Assembly (NCBI GenBank): GCA_963930645.1
Contig: OZ005648.1
Location: forward strand, 247,853,436-247,917,435
Direction of reading: 5' to 3'
DNA from: Salticus scenicus
Lineage: Eukaryota; Arthropoda; Arachnida; Araneae; Salticidae
Length of the DNA stretch: 64,000 bases
The notes under the pieces were generated by a model. It searched no databases. It had not been told where the DNA came from and worked only from the letters and a program-made list of their open reading frames with translations. Positions 21,939-33,120 of this stretch are shown here, in pieces; position 1 is the stretch's first letter; every line of letters starts with the position of its first letter. A program made the position numbers and the translations under genes.

Positions 21939-23876
21939 CCGAAACACAACAAAGCGTTTATTAATCTCCTCGCGGGAACAATAATTTAAAAAATATTCAG
22001 CCACCCACAGTGGAATCAAGCGAGCTTGTGACATATTTATTTGCCATTTGGCAACTCGTACGTTATTTCTTTAATTAAATAACCAAGCCAAGGCTATGCA
22101 CATTAACACCTCGTTACATAATTCCTCGCCTCCCCCTTTTTTGACCTCCCTCCCATAAAACAGGGCCTTTCAAGCTCCTTTTATTATAGGGAACCGAGCT
22201 TCGAAATTAAAATATGAACTTCATAAAGAATTCAGTTAGTGTATGCAAATCGTTGCTTTCTCAAGTACTTTTAAATTAGCTTTACGCATAGGGGGTATTT
22301 ATTTGGCTATAAAATATATTATAGCGCCGACACGTTCAGGGTGAAAGATACAAAAGGACAATAAAAGGATGTTTTAGGGTTGGAAAGAGAAGTAATATGA
22401 GATGTCCGTTTTTTATCGACTTGGTGGTACTGAAAGTGCCTGTGTGGATTGGGCTAAATAGCGATATAAAATAAGAGTTTTAATTAAAGACTCAATATTT
22501 TGCATTTGTATTGCTAAATAAAAGCACGGAAAGAAGACTAGACAAGCTTCAAGTCTAGAACTTATAGGTAAACTTATTCCACTGAAGCTAATTTGTATTT
22601 TTTATTTGTAAAATATAGATGGGGAAAAAAAAAAAAAAAGAAAAAAGAAAAAAGAAAGAAAGAAGAAGAAGGAGCTCTGAAAGAATTGTTCAATACGTCA
22701 GTCAGTTATGTTATAATATGTTTTTAAAGAAAAGTAAGATTTCATTAAGCTAAAATTGGATGTTAATGCTTTAGTTCAGAACATACGGTTATAGTTTTAT
22801 TTATTTGTTTATATGAGGAAAATTTGCTGTCGAAATCAGTTTTTAAAAAATAACCAATGTTAGCAAATTTTATTTTGATTGAATGTGCATGTGATGCACA
22901 AATAAATGAGTTTGATATTTTATTGACATTTATCATAAAATTTTAAGACTCATGGCATTTTTTACTGAAAAAACAATTAATTTAATTCTTCATTTTTGTT
23001 TATTTATTATTGACCGAATAGTCTACATTCACCTAATTGAATAAAAATAAAAATAAAAAAATGTTATGGAGAAAAAAATTACATAAGCCATAAAAAATAT
23101 TTGATATTTTTCACGTGTTTTCATGTTTTCATGTTTTTTTTTTTTTTTCATATACTTCAATCGAGCGTGCCCGTAAATGTGTAGTCTCTTATCACACAAT
23201 ATTAACTCAAAATATTCTGTTGCATCCCCCCCCTCCCATGTATTAGGGTATTTTTCTCTCTAACCTAATTTAAAAATAATCTGGTGTGTCACTCACACGA
23301 TTTTCTATAACCTTGTATTTCAATCTATAAATATAGATTGCAGATTAAGACGTAAAATAACAAGGTAAGAAAATAGAGTAGAAAATAGTAGAATTGCTCA
23401 TTACTTAGTGTATCATTTTAATTCCGTTTTCAAGTTCGTAACATTCACAACCGTTAAATTAGTACTCGTTTTCTAAAAGCTTTTTTTTTTTCTTTTTTTT
23501 TTTGGTGTGTGTTTAAAATTTCGAAAAATTAACTAAGTGCATATTGCTCATGTTTTAGCAGTAAAATTCAATGAAAAATATTTAAACAATAAATGTTTGA
23601 AAAACAAGTACTAATTTAACGGTCTGGAATTTTTAAAATAATTAAAAAATAGAATAATTCTTCAAAATTTTTGTTTTTTTACCAATATTTTAATAAAAAA
23701 TGATTCTGTTTAATGATTAAAAGAAAAAAAATTAGATAAGAAATAAAAAAAATATTTGATAATGCATCCAATGTGGTCATAAATGTGTATCTTTTATCAA
23801 GCAGTATTCATAATCTAAAATAAAATTTATATCTGTGTTCTTTTATTATTTATGAGAAACCTATTAGTGAATATGT

Positions 23877-23909
<33 letters not shown>

Positions 23910-24214
23910 TGTATTACTCCTATTAACTTGGTTATGAAGAGTGAAAATATCCTAACTTCTTTTATTATAAAACTTCTTTAAAAGAAAAAAGATAACTTTT
24001 GCATTACTATTTTTGACATTCTCTCACAAGAATTCATGTATTAAATATTGTTTTATTTTTAAAAATATATTCATTTTAATAATCTAATTTCTAATCTTAT
24101 TTTCATTCAATCTCATAATGTACTTTAAATAAATCTAATTTAAAAGTATTCTTTTCACATCATTAACAACAAGAACTTCAATTTTCCTTGCAAAAACGTT
24201 CGTATTAATATATA
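21939..24214. other. AT-rich intergenic sequence
   Basis: The part at about 21960-22460 is less A/T-rich and matches no other repeat in the window. Further on are an A/G-rich tract (22622-22670), several poly-A/T runs and, at 23270-23370, an inverted copy of the GTGTGAGTGACACACC repeat module. No gene is recognised. Confidence 0.45.
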
Positions 24215-24427
24215 CAGTCGGTAACAAAAGTGTCCGAACAGTAGCAAAAATTCCTATGTAAAAAAAGTACACTTCATGCGGTTTTGTTAAATAAATCCTT
24301 GTTGAATCCTGATCTTAGTCAGTGTAAGAACATGATTCGATAAGGATTTATTTAACAAAACCGTATGAAGTGTTCTTTTTTTACATAGGAATTTTTGCTA
24401 GTGTTCGGACACTTTTGTTACCGACTG
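24215..24427. mobile_element. palindromic Tc1/mariner-type MITE, copy 1
   Basis: A 213-bp, almost fully palindromic element with tips CAGTCGGTAACAAAAGTG and CACTTTTGTTACCGACTG and TA on both sides (24213-24214, 24428-24429). Arms continue through AGCAAAAATTCCTA, AAAGTAC/GT.CTTTTTT and GTTTTGTTAAATAAATCCTT. Further copies are at 37017-37230 and 44162-44372. There is no coding capacity. Confidence 0.9.
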
Positions 24428-26035
24428 TATCTACGTAAATATAATGTATATCATACCTGTCAATGTTAAAAAATATTGTATGACCTTTTTTTTAAGGAAA
24501 CATTTATATATGTGCTATTCCATGAATACATGTGTTATTCCCATATAAAAGAATACATGTAATTAAGAGAAGCATTGTTATCATGTACTACATATATATA
24601 AAGCATTTCAAACATTGTGTTTTAATAAAGGACTGGTGATCCCAAACATTATTGTTATGTTCTATTTTATTACTCACTTTTTGCCTTCAGAAAAAGCCTG
24701 TAATATAAACGATCTTTACATCCCTATAAGTTATAGAATCAGGTTTTTTCGTTAAGGCTCCGCTTGGCAGGCCTGGGAAGTAAAATCGTACTCCAGAAAA
24801 ACTCGTGTTGCCAACAAAGGGCGTGTCTTATTCAGGGTGATTGACATTCCACAAAATCCAATAGTGTCACACTTCAGCTTGTGGACGATACAAATGTGCC
24901 TCTGATGTCCAAATTTAACCCGGGGGCAAACCACAAGATGAAAGGGTGACTAGGGAGATAAAGGGAATGAGTGGGGGATCTGACCGGACAAGAAATTATT
25001 TCCGGTAGATAAGAAAGCTTTACTAGTCAAAGATTCATTAGTACCTTTTTCTGTCAGAAAACGTTTCAATTCATTTTCATTGCCCGATAGATGCAGAGTC
25101 GATATAGGGATTCGTATAATTTGTAATCTTTTTACAAACAGCAATAATTGTGGGCATTGTGTATTGTAAGTGGAACAACGTCTTTACTGTTAGGATTTTA
25201 TTTATTTATTTCTTAGAATATGAAATGAGAATATGTTTACAAAATACAAAAACATCTATGAGCGTGCGAGCATGTGTGTGTGTGTGTATATATATACCAT
25301 GAAGTTACATAATCTCTTTATAGGTTCATGATATATACATACATACTCACGCGCATGAGTACATATATCTGTATATGTATAATAACAAAAAATTGTTAAA
25401 TTTATTACAATACTTTCAGTCTCATAAGTGAAGATTTTAATTTTTGATTTTTCTGTCAAACACTGCCAAATAAGTCTTCAGATGATACAAGGTTTTAAAT
25501 TAGAATATAGTCACACTGTATGAAAGATATTTTACATAATAACTAGCTGTAATAATACGATTCAAAACGACATCATTTAAATGTTATCTTCATTTAACAT
25601 ATATTTTTAATATTTTTATTTATTTTACACAATATAAATATGTATACTAATAGGTTACCATTCAGTATCTTTTTCACCAAACTTGTTTATGTGTTGGAGT
25701 TATCTACCCTTGCACCACCGGCTTTCTCACACCTGAAATTTTCTGATTGCGTCATTAGATATATATGCGGAGTATTTACCTCTTCCTGTTATAATATAAC
25801 TAATTCTGAAGTTTGAAATTCACTTCGTTCCCTCATCTCCTGAACTAGAGGTGTTAGAAATGATTTTCAGTAACGAAATTCTTTCAAGAGAAACAAAGCA
25901 AAAATAAAAATAAAAATTAAGCAAGAAGATTTTTCCCCCCTGTATTTTTTAAAATAACAAACCTGTTTCCAAACGAATGATTCTGCGTAATTTACTTTTA
26001 TTTTTCCCCTAACTATATATATATATATAGCATAA
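24428..26035. other. intergenic sequence with a GC-richer stretch and microsatellites
   Basis: Positions 24740-25150 are less A/T-rich and not repeated here. Short minus-strand frames (24752-24934, 24950-25144) give no recognisable protein. A (GT)/(AT) microsatellite lies at 25270-25297. No gene is called. Confidence 0.45.
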
Positions 26036-26165
26036 TCAGAGGGCTCGGCCCCTTTATCGTTCCTCTCACCAACTCCAGAAGGAGGCTTCGCCTCCCCCGA
26101 CCCGCTTTTCTTACTAATCCCTGCGGGGCTCTGGCCGCTTGTTCGCTGCGTTTCCTTTCACTAAA
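26036..26165. repeat. GC-rich hairpin-containing segment
   Basis: An abrupt GC-rich block with a perfect hairpin GGAGGC-TTC-GCCTCC (about 26091-26105) and further G/C pairs (GCGGGG..CTGGCCGC). Similar small hairpins of the AAGGCAGC/GCGAAGC type mark other mobile repeats in this window, so this may be the end of one. No boundaries are identified. Confidence 0.35.
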
Positions 26166-27154
26166 TAGGAATAATAAAATATTATAGAAAGCCCATATTT
26201 AGTGTCAAATTAAAGTACATAATTTTTAATACCACTTTTTTTTATTTTTAATATTACGCTTAAAATCAACATTTTTTTTATTTTATTTATTTATTTTTTT
26301 AATTAGAAAGAAATTCGCAATATCTTGACCATGTTGCGTTACAGCTAATTTATATAACCTCTCTTGGTGACTTTTAAATTGCTGTTACTATTTGGGAGAT
26401 GAATTTTTTGGTATATAATTGCTTGTTAAAAAAAAAAAAAAAAAAAAAAAAATAGAGTGAATTTATTATTGAATTTTTTTTAGTTAATTTGGGGCTTAGT
26501 CACAATTGTAATAAGGCATCCAGAAAAAATAAATTTTACTCATGATTTGTAACAAGTAAAGAATAAATGCAGTTCTATGTAAAGACCAATTTGGCTGTTT
26601 TCTTTATAACGTGTAATTGTTTGCCGAATCAATGAATGTGGTATCAAAAAAATCTTTATTTAAAAAATGTCTATTGTAGATTGTAGAAAATGCACAATAA
26701 GAAGACATACGGAACGCATAAAAAGAACTTTTATGGATTTACACATTTTCAGATGTCAATAACATGATTTAATCATTTTTAGAAAATGTCTGTCGGTGTG
26801 TCTGTGTGTGTGAGAGAGAAACAAAAATTTTGTGGCAACTGTATCACAAAAACTACTGCACAGAATGTCATACAAATTGGTAGGTAGTTTCACATTGTCA
26901 TAAAGTAGTGCCTATTGATTTTTAAGGAGAATCGTCTAACAGGTGGCTTTGCCATTTCAAAATTTATACATGGTGGTATAGGACGAAATTTCGTATAAAA
27001 GTGCACAAGGAGAATTATTTTAACGATTTATTGTGAAGTCAAAAAGAATTATTTAATATAGTATGCAATAGGAAAAAGAATTTGGACACATAGCAGTAAT
27101 TGGTCGAAATCATATACGGTAATATTGTGTAAAGAGCTAGGTTCAAAAACTAAA

Positions 27155-27185
<31 letters not shown>

Positions 27186-27416
27186 TAATAGGTGCTGAAA
27201 TACAGTCATCTTTAAAATCGTAGTTGTCAAATAATAGCAGCTTCACCTCCACCTATCGTGGATAAATACCCAAAAGTGCGTGGAAAAGACTTTTCTACAA
27301 ACAACGAGAACCTGGATTCGATGGAGCGCGAATGGAAAAAACGCTGTTAGAGGATACCCGAAACGAGGTTTACAGCAATTTCAATATATTTTTTTTTTCT
27401 TTTTATTTATAATGAT

Positions 27417-27461
<45 letters not shown>

Positions 27462-27755
27462 TAGCGATCAGCGAATCGAGCGAAACATGCTAATAATAAG
27501 TTATAAAAAATTAACATACTAATAATACTGAAAAGTATATAACTAATGAAATATGTATTCTAATAGAAAAAAAATAATTAACAGTTATCGGGATCAGAAA
27601 CGGGTAAAGTAAAGTAAAATAAAATAATAGTAATTTTCAGATATTTACGTAATATTTTTTCGACAAATTATTTAGCGACGATTTTGATGAATTTGTGTTG
27701 AATTTAATTTTCAAAGCTGATTTGATATTTACCGCCTTTAGCGTGAGAGAGAAAG

Positions 27756-27790
<35 letters not shown>

Positions 27791-27889
27791 TGTAAGACAG
27801 AATTTAATTTAGTACGAAAGACTATTAATTTCAATCAGAAATTTTTTTTTTATATATATTTTATTTATTTTTTATCTCATTTTTTGGTC
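26166..27889. other. AT-rich intergenic sequence with family C repeat
   Basis: At 26785-26945 lies a repeat (TGTCTGTGTGTG.., TTTTGTGGCAACTGTATC, ACTGCACAGAATGTCATACAAATT, AAAGTAGTGCCTATTGA) that recurs at about 63370-63510. It also contains TAAA/TAA microsatellites at 27150-27190 and poly-A runs of about 35 nt at 27420 and 25-30 nt at 27757. No gene is recognised. Confidence 0.5.
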
Positions 27890-28200
27890 GTAAAACTGGG
27901 CCGCGTAATTTTTAAAATGACTGAAATGAATTAAAATGAAGTATTGTTACCTAAATTTCATACTTTAGTTAAATAAAAAGAAATTAATTGTCGTATCGAA
28001 AAACTGTTTGCGATCCTGGATTTAGAAAAATCACCCCTTTCATTTCGTACAGAATTTGTAATGATAGGACGGATATACTTCTAATTTCTTTTTCCTTCTT
28101 TTTTTTTTTTTTTTTGTGTGTGTGTGTGTTACACAAAATTGGTCTACAAAAACTGGCAACGACATTTTTATCTAAATTGGAACTAATAGTCCCCTGTTAA
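27890..28200 (+). repeat. interspersed repeat (GGATTTAGAAAAA family)
   Basis: Shares TAAAACTGGGCCGCGTAATT, AAAATGACTGAAATGAATTA and GAAAAACTGTTTGC..CCTGGATTTAGAAAAATC with 11095-11420 and, inverted, with units inside the Helitron-like element at 16380-16650. Confidence 0.6.
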
Positions 28201-28429
28201 AAAAAAAAAAAAAAAAAACATAATTATCAGTAAAGAAAACATCACTGGTATGTCAAAACACAATACGATTAGTAACTTACCAAATGTTTGCATTTTGTCT
28301 ACTGTTTGTGAAATATTCTTTTTATCAGTTGCATATACACACACGAAAAGAGACATTTTTTATAGTTTATCTTTTACGCGGAAAAAGTATTTGAACGACT
28401 TTTTCTGATTCAAATGATGATGATGATGA

Positions 28430-28530
28430 TTTTGTCCGATTTGTTCACGATTTTGCCCGATGGGGCTTTTGTCCGGCGGGGATTTTGTCCGTGGGGATTT
28501 TATCCGGTGGGGCTTTTGTCCGGGACTCAC
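28430..28530 (+). repeat. TTTTGTCCGG minisatellite, locus 1
   Basis: Tandem units of about 15-17 bp of the form GGGGATTTTGTCCGGTG/GGGGCTTTTGTCCGG, ending GTCCGGGACTC. Related arrays are at 30925-31075 and 31210-31342, with a single unit at about 33336-33360. Confidence 0.8.
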
Positions 28531-29890
28531 TAGTTACATATATGTGATAGGGAGGGGTTTAAGATTAAAAAATGTAGTTTTTAAAAGCAAATTTCAACAA
28601 ATTACGGAGGACTAGAGGGGCATATGAGTTTTTTTTTTTTTTTTTTTTCCCTACAATTTTCAATGAAATGTTTTCACTGTAATATGTATATTATGTTAAG
28701 TATAGCTGTACAAAATAGTTAATATTTTAAAATATAGTACATATGATTTATTAAGTTAATAAAAATGTGATTTCAAAAACTATCAATAATTATAAAATAA
28801 TATATTTTTTTTCTCTTAATAATAGTATAAAAATCTTCACTTCTCAAAATTTTTTCTTATATTTTCTTTTTATGGTCTTGCAGAGGATTTGGAAAAAATT
28901 GGGCTCATGTAATACTTGTTTAAATCTCTCTACCCGTCATAAGCCGTGGTGGCCTCTGTTGCTTCTTATTATTATTTAGTTTTATTTATACAGGGTGTTT
29001 CAAAAGTATGGATATACCAAAATACATTGAAAGGAAAACAGTTTCGCAAACATATTGATTTCAAAAGTTTCGTCCATTCAAATGATCTATCAGACATGGT
29101 ATTATAGGCCCAAGCAAAACACATTTTTTTTTTTTTTTTTTTTTTCAGACGAAAATCATTTACAGAATTTTTGAAGCTTTGTTTAATTATCCATTAGAAT
29201 TTTGAATAGTATAATTAGAATTACATGTATCAGAATGGAACCGAGGGGGGGGGGGGAGGTTAGGAGACAGAAAAAAAAAAATGCAGTTTTTATATCAAAT
29301 TTCTACAAATTATAAAAAGTAGAAAATCCTTTTTTTTTTTAAACAAATTTTAATGAACTTTTCTTTAATTATCACTCACTCTAATATGCATATATATTAA
29401 ATATAGATGTAGTTATGTTCATTTGTACTTTTTTCTTTGCTTTTCTTGAAAAGGATTTCGGATTTTTTTAAAATATAAAATGATTCTTTTACTATAAATG
29501 ATTATATATATATATACATAATTTATAGCAATATATTTTAATTAAAAATTAATTTAATTATTATTATTTTTTTTTTAATAATTCAATTAGTTGTGATTGC
29601 TTAATACTATTGTTTGGTCGTTTAAATAAAAATACTATTTCAAAATGTTCTTAAACTTCAAAAGATCTTTCACTATCATTGATCATAGAAATAAGGAGCT
29701 AATTAAAATTATTTAATTTAAAAGATCTAATTGAAAAACTAATTTAATTATTAAAAATATACATTTCAATTAAAAAAAAAAAAATGAGATTGCTTGAATA
29801 ATAATGTTTCAGATTTCAATTGTGAATCTTATTGAAAAATATTTTTTTTTTAAAGATTTAAAAGAAAAAAGAATGCTTATATATATTTCT
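28531..29890. other. AT-rich intergenic sequence
   Basis: Poly-T tracts are at about 28630 and 29126, and a G-run at 29247. At 28991 the string ACAGGGTGTTTCAAAAGT resembles one end of a mariner-type element, but no partner end was found. No gene is recognised. Confidence 0.4.
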
Positions 29891-30085
29891 TTACGTGAGA
29901 TTACGAGTTCGATCACAGGTCGCTCTCGTCGACCGAGCCGTTCGGTGCTTTCCGTGGTTTTCACCAAAACTTGTGTAAATGCGCGCTAGGACCCTTTAGA
30001 AAGACCCCCCACGGAAGGCACTCCCCTTCAGGTCTAGGATCTTAGTGCAATCTTTCGCCTTCATTCCCAATACCAATACCAATAT
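29891..30085 (+). repeat. tRNA-derived SINE, 5'-truncated copy
   Basis: Begins just before the B box (GAGTTCGATCACAGGTCGC) and continues through CGGTGCTTTCCGTGGTTTTC, TTTAGAAAGACCCCC and a tail related to that of 32025-32250. The A-box half is missing, consistent with 5' truncation. Confidence 0.75.
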
Positions 30086-30339
30086 CTGTGAAATAAGATA
30101 TGATTAGCGTAATTGATTGACTAACAGGGTGTCACAAAGTGATTCTGATTCACTGTGAAGTATATAAATTAGAAAACTACTTAATATTAATTTTCAGTGT
30201 TGTACAATTTTTTTTAGTACATCATATGGTGTGCATGTACAGTTTACACGATATATATTCGACATAAAAAGTAATCTGTTTAATGCTTTCTCTTATATAT
30301 ACATATGTATATATGTATTATGAATGCGTTTTCATACAT

Positions 30340-30450
30340 GCATAAATATACATGTTTCACACACCATGAAAGCCGAAAATTATTTCAGCAAATTTTGTCT
30401 GTGTGTGTATGTGTGTGTGTGTGTCAGCGTGTCTGTACGCGTACAACGCT
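30340..30450 (+). repeat. fragment related to Helitron-like 5' region
   Basis: CACACACCATGAAAGCCGAAAA, TTCAGCAAATTTTGTCTG and a following (GT) tract correspond to the minus strand of 17110-17185, inside the 5' end of the 3.1-kb Helitron-like element. No terminus is defined. Confidence 0.45.
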
Positions 30451-30469
30451 ATTTTCATTATTATAAAAT

Positions 30470-30725
30470 ATTCCAATGTTAAAATATTCTTATTCGATTT
30501 GTAGACCCCCAAAACAGTTATATTCCTATTTTGAACGATCTAATTCAATTTCTATTTTTTTGCCCCTTCATCCCCCCCCCCCCCCCCATTTGCCCTTTCT
30601 AATAATTTTAGACTTTCGAAAATATTCTCATCCTGTTTGTAGGTTCCGAGAACCTATATGCCCCAATTTTAAACGGTCTAACGGTATTTTTACTTTTTTG
30701 CCCCTTCGCCCTCCCTTCCCTAACA
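30470..30725 (-). repeat. G-rich ~140-bp satellite units (two)
   Basis: On the minus strand, two units read GCAAAAA.., TTAGA.CG.T.AAAAT, CGAAT..GAATATTTTCGAA and G-rich GGGGGGG/GGGCGAAGGGGC. They match the array inside the Helitron-like element at 46730-47370. Confidence 0.65.
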
Positions 30726-30924
30726 AAAAAGAATTAATTTGTAATTAAATTAATAATAATCTGTGAAAAATTTAGTACAGATAAGAAAACAATTAACAGT
30801 TAATATCTTTAATAAACTATGAACTATCACACCGAGTTTCTAGCAGGAAAAGTAACAGATTTATTGAATAATTTATTTTATAACGAGTTTAATTAATTTT
30901 GAAATGTTAATTTTATCCAAAATA
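30726..30924. other. AT-rich spacer
   Basis: No gene or repeat recognised. Confidence 0.4.
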
Positions 30925-31075
30925 TCATACGTAGGGCCTTTGTCCGGGCTAAGTGGGGTCTTTGTCTGGTGGGGATTTTGTCCGGTGGGATTTTTGTTCT
31001 GTGGGGATTTTGTCCGGTGGGGCTTTTGTCTGGGGAGATTTTGTCCGGTGGGGCTTTTGTCCGTATCCCAACTCT
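30925..31075 (+). repeat. TTTTGTCCGG minisatellite, locus 2
   Basis: About eight diverged 15-17 bp units (GGGGATTTTGTCCGGTG), ending GTCCGTATCCC. Apparent open frames here are repeats of the unit in two phases. Confidence 0.8.
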
Positions 31076-31209
31076 CAGTATATATTACTTAAAACTCGAA
31101 TGATAATTAAACAAAGTTTCATTAAAATCTTCAAAAAATAATATATACATATATTTTTTTTTTTAATCTTGCTATACTCATTGTGGTCCCCTTTAACCCC
31201 CCCTCCCCA

Positions 31210-31342
31210 TGTATATTTGAGCTTTAGTGGGGGTTTTGTCCGGCGGGGTTTTGTCCGGTGGGGATTTTGTCCGGTGGCGCTTTTGTCCGGCGGGGATTTT
31301 GTCCGTGGGGATTTTGTCCGATGGGGATTTTGTCCGGGACCC
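31210..31342 (+). repeat. TTTTGTCCGG minisatellite, locus 3
   Basis: About eight units ending GTCCGGGACCC. Overlapping frames on both strands reflect the repeat, not genes. Confidence 0.8.
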
Positions 31343-32024
31343 TTCAAACGGACATGCGACTACTGCGCGAGTAAACACGGTAATTGTTTTTTCATTACTG
31401 GTTATTTATCACATTTAGCCACCGTTTTTGATTTTTCGAATAGGGCAAATTTAAAGATAGGTTCATTTGGAAATAAATACCGCTAGGCTGGTGAAGACGG
31501 ACTAATTCAGAAATAATAGATTGTGCTCTAAATTATATTCTTTACAATTGCTATCATATTTAAAGATTGGAAAAAATAAAATATATAATCTTAATATTTA
31601 ATAATAATAAGACGAATCAAACATGAGAGTAGGATATGGAAAAGAAAAAAAGTCTGATAATATTTCAAAAATATTTTTATTTCGACAATATTCTCAATGA
31701 ACTCAAGGATTTTAAAAATATAAGAGGAAACAAAGCATAAATAAAATATCATGCTTTCCATAAACTGGAAAAACGTATAAGGATAGAGTGTTCAGGTATA
31801 TTACAAGTTAAGAAAATGAAGCAACAATGATTTGAAACATATATATGTGTATATTAAATGCATAACATTCCTAACAGTTTACATAAATGCAAAAATATTT
31901 TTATAAAAATTTTGAAATTGTATCAAAGATTTTAAGAAAAGTCGGAAGTTCTTACAAATATCTCAAAACTATCATCCTCAATGAATGCACAGCAATTTCT
32001 GATAATATTTTCATAATATATAAA
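31343..32024. other. AT-rich intergenic sequence
   Basis: No gene recognised. The last 14 bp (32011-32024) are the left target duplication of the following SINE. Confidence 0.45.
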
Positions 32025-32250
32025 CGCCCACCAGCGGCCGAGCGGTTTTACGCTCAAAGCTGGTAGATGGAAGATGCCGGGTTCGATCCCAGGTCGCGCT
32101 CAGCGACTAGCCTTTCGGAATTTTCCGTGGTTTTCTCCGAAACTCTCGTGAATACAGACTGGGATTCTTTAGAAAGACCCCCACGGAGGGCATTAACCCT
32201 ATAGGCCTAGGACACTTGCGGAGTCAATCGGCCTCAAATCTTCCAACCAA
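32025..32250 (+). repeat. tRNA-derived SINE with intact target-site duplication
   Basis: The 226-bp body is flanked by a perfect 14-bp duplication TCATAATATATAAA (32011-32024 and 32251-32264). The head has the A box CAGCGGCCGAGCGGTTTTAC and the B box CGGGTTCGATCCC, resembling a Ser/Leu-type tRNA. The body carries TTTTCCGTGGTTTTCTCC and TTTAGAAAGACCCCCACGGA. The tail ends CAATCGGCCTC plus a short A/C-rich stretch. This defines the family; transcription would start from the internal RNA polymerase III boxes, and mobilisation needs a partner LINE not present here. Confidence 0.9.
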
Positions 32251-32264
32251 TCATAATATATAAA

Positions 32265-33120
32265 TAATTATGTTATTAATTTGCTTTTAAACCTGCCAAT
32301 CTTGATCAATTTTTTAAGTGGCAACCTCATATGAACTTCAAAATACCAGATTTGAAATTCCTACACTTCCTTGTTTTTAAATTATGCTGATAACAGATAC
32401 ACATAACAGATCAACTGCAAAAAATTAGACTTGCGTAATCAGGGCAACTCAAAACGTGATTTTATACGAAAAACAGAGTTGAAAATAGAACTTTAAAAAT
32501 GCCTTTTTCACAGTATTGGTATAAAAGTTTTCTGTGCAATGTTTGTAGACGTAGTAAAATAGATACTTCATTGCATCAATTATATTCAATGGAATACAAC
32601 ATTTAGCGTAATGTATTCAACGTAATGTATTTGAATTCTTTTGGATGGTCGTGTACACGAATATTTTGCTCGATTTCAACGAAAAGATTACTATAGCATT
32701 ATTGCATCAGAGCTGCCAACATTTTAAACTTTTAAATCATAATTGACACCAGTATTTTTAAATGGAATATGTTATATAGTTTTTTGACGATAAATATTAC
32801 CGAAAATAGCTATAATTTTTCTTTTTTTTTCCGGTTTGAAGTCTACCGCCAAAAAACAGGAGACTTGGCACCTATGCTGTACGATACACATTTAGAATAC
32901 CGAGTTTGGACCTTATGTTACTATTTGTTTTTGAGATGTGCTGATAGCAGTCAGAAACACACAGAGAGAGAGAGAGAGAGAGAGACACAGACCAACCGCT
33001 AAAAACATGTTTTTTGGATTCAGGGGACCTCAAAACTTGTAAGTGTAGCAAAAACTCAATTTCCAAAATTTGACCAAAAAACAATACTTCTTCTACCGTA
33101 TAAATGGGTATGAGAGAGTA
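32265..33120 (-). repeat. family B repeat, inverted copy, with flank
   Basis: Minus-strand equivalents of the 10190-10400 blocks are visible twice: at about 32340-32690 (GTGTACACGA, AACTCAAAACGTGATTTT) and at about 32930-33060 (GAGATGTGCTGATAGCAG, CAGGGGACCTCAAAACTTG). Between them is A/T-rich DNA. A (GA) microsatellite is at 32963-32986. Confidence 0.55.

Noticed and set aside
27420..27456. Long A tracts as retrogene poly-A tails
   Set aside because: More than twenty A or T tracts of 15 nt or longer occur throughout, without target duplications or coding sequence beside them; they are more likely a general property of this genome.
28991..29030. ACAGGGTGTTTCAAAAGT as a mariner terminal repeat
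   Set aside because: No matching inverted end was found within several kb, so an element could not be defined.
30904..31486. Several W/F/G-rich and T/K/P-rich open frames on both strands
   Set aside because: Products of the TTTTGTCCGG minisatellite read in different phases.
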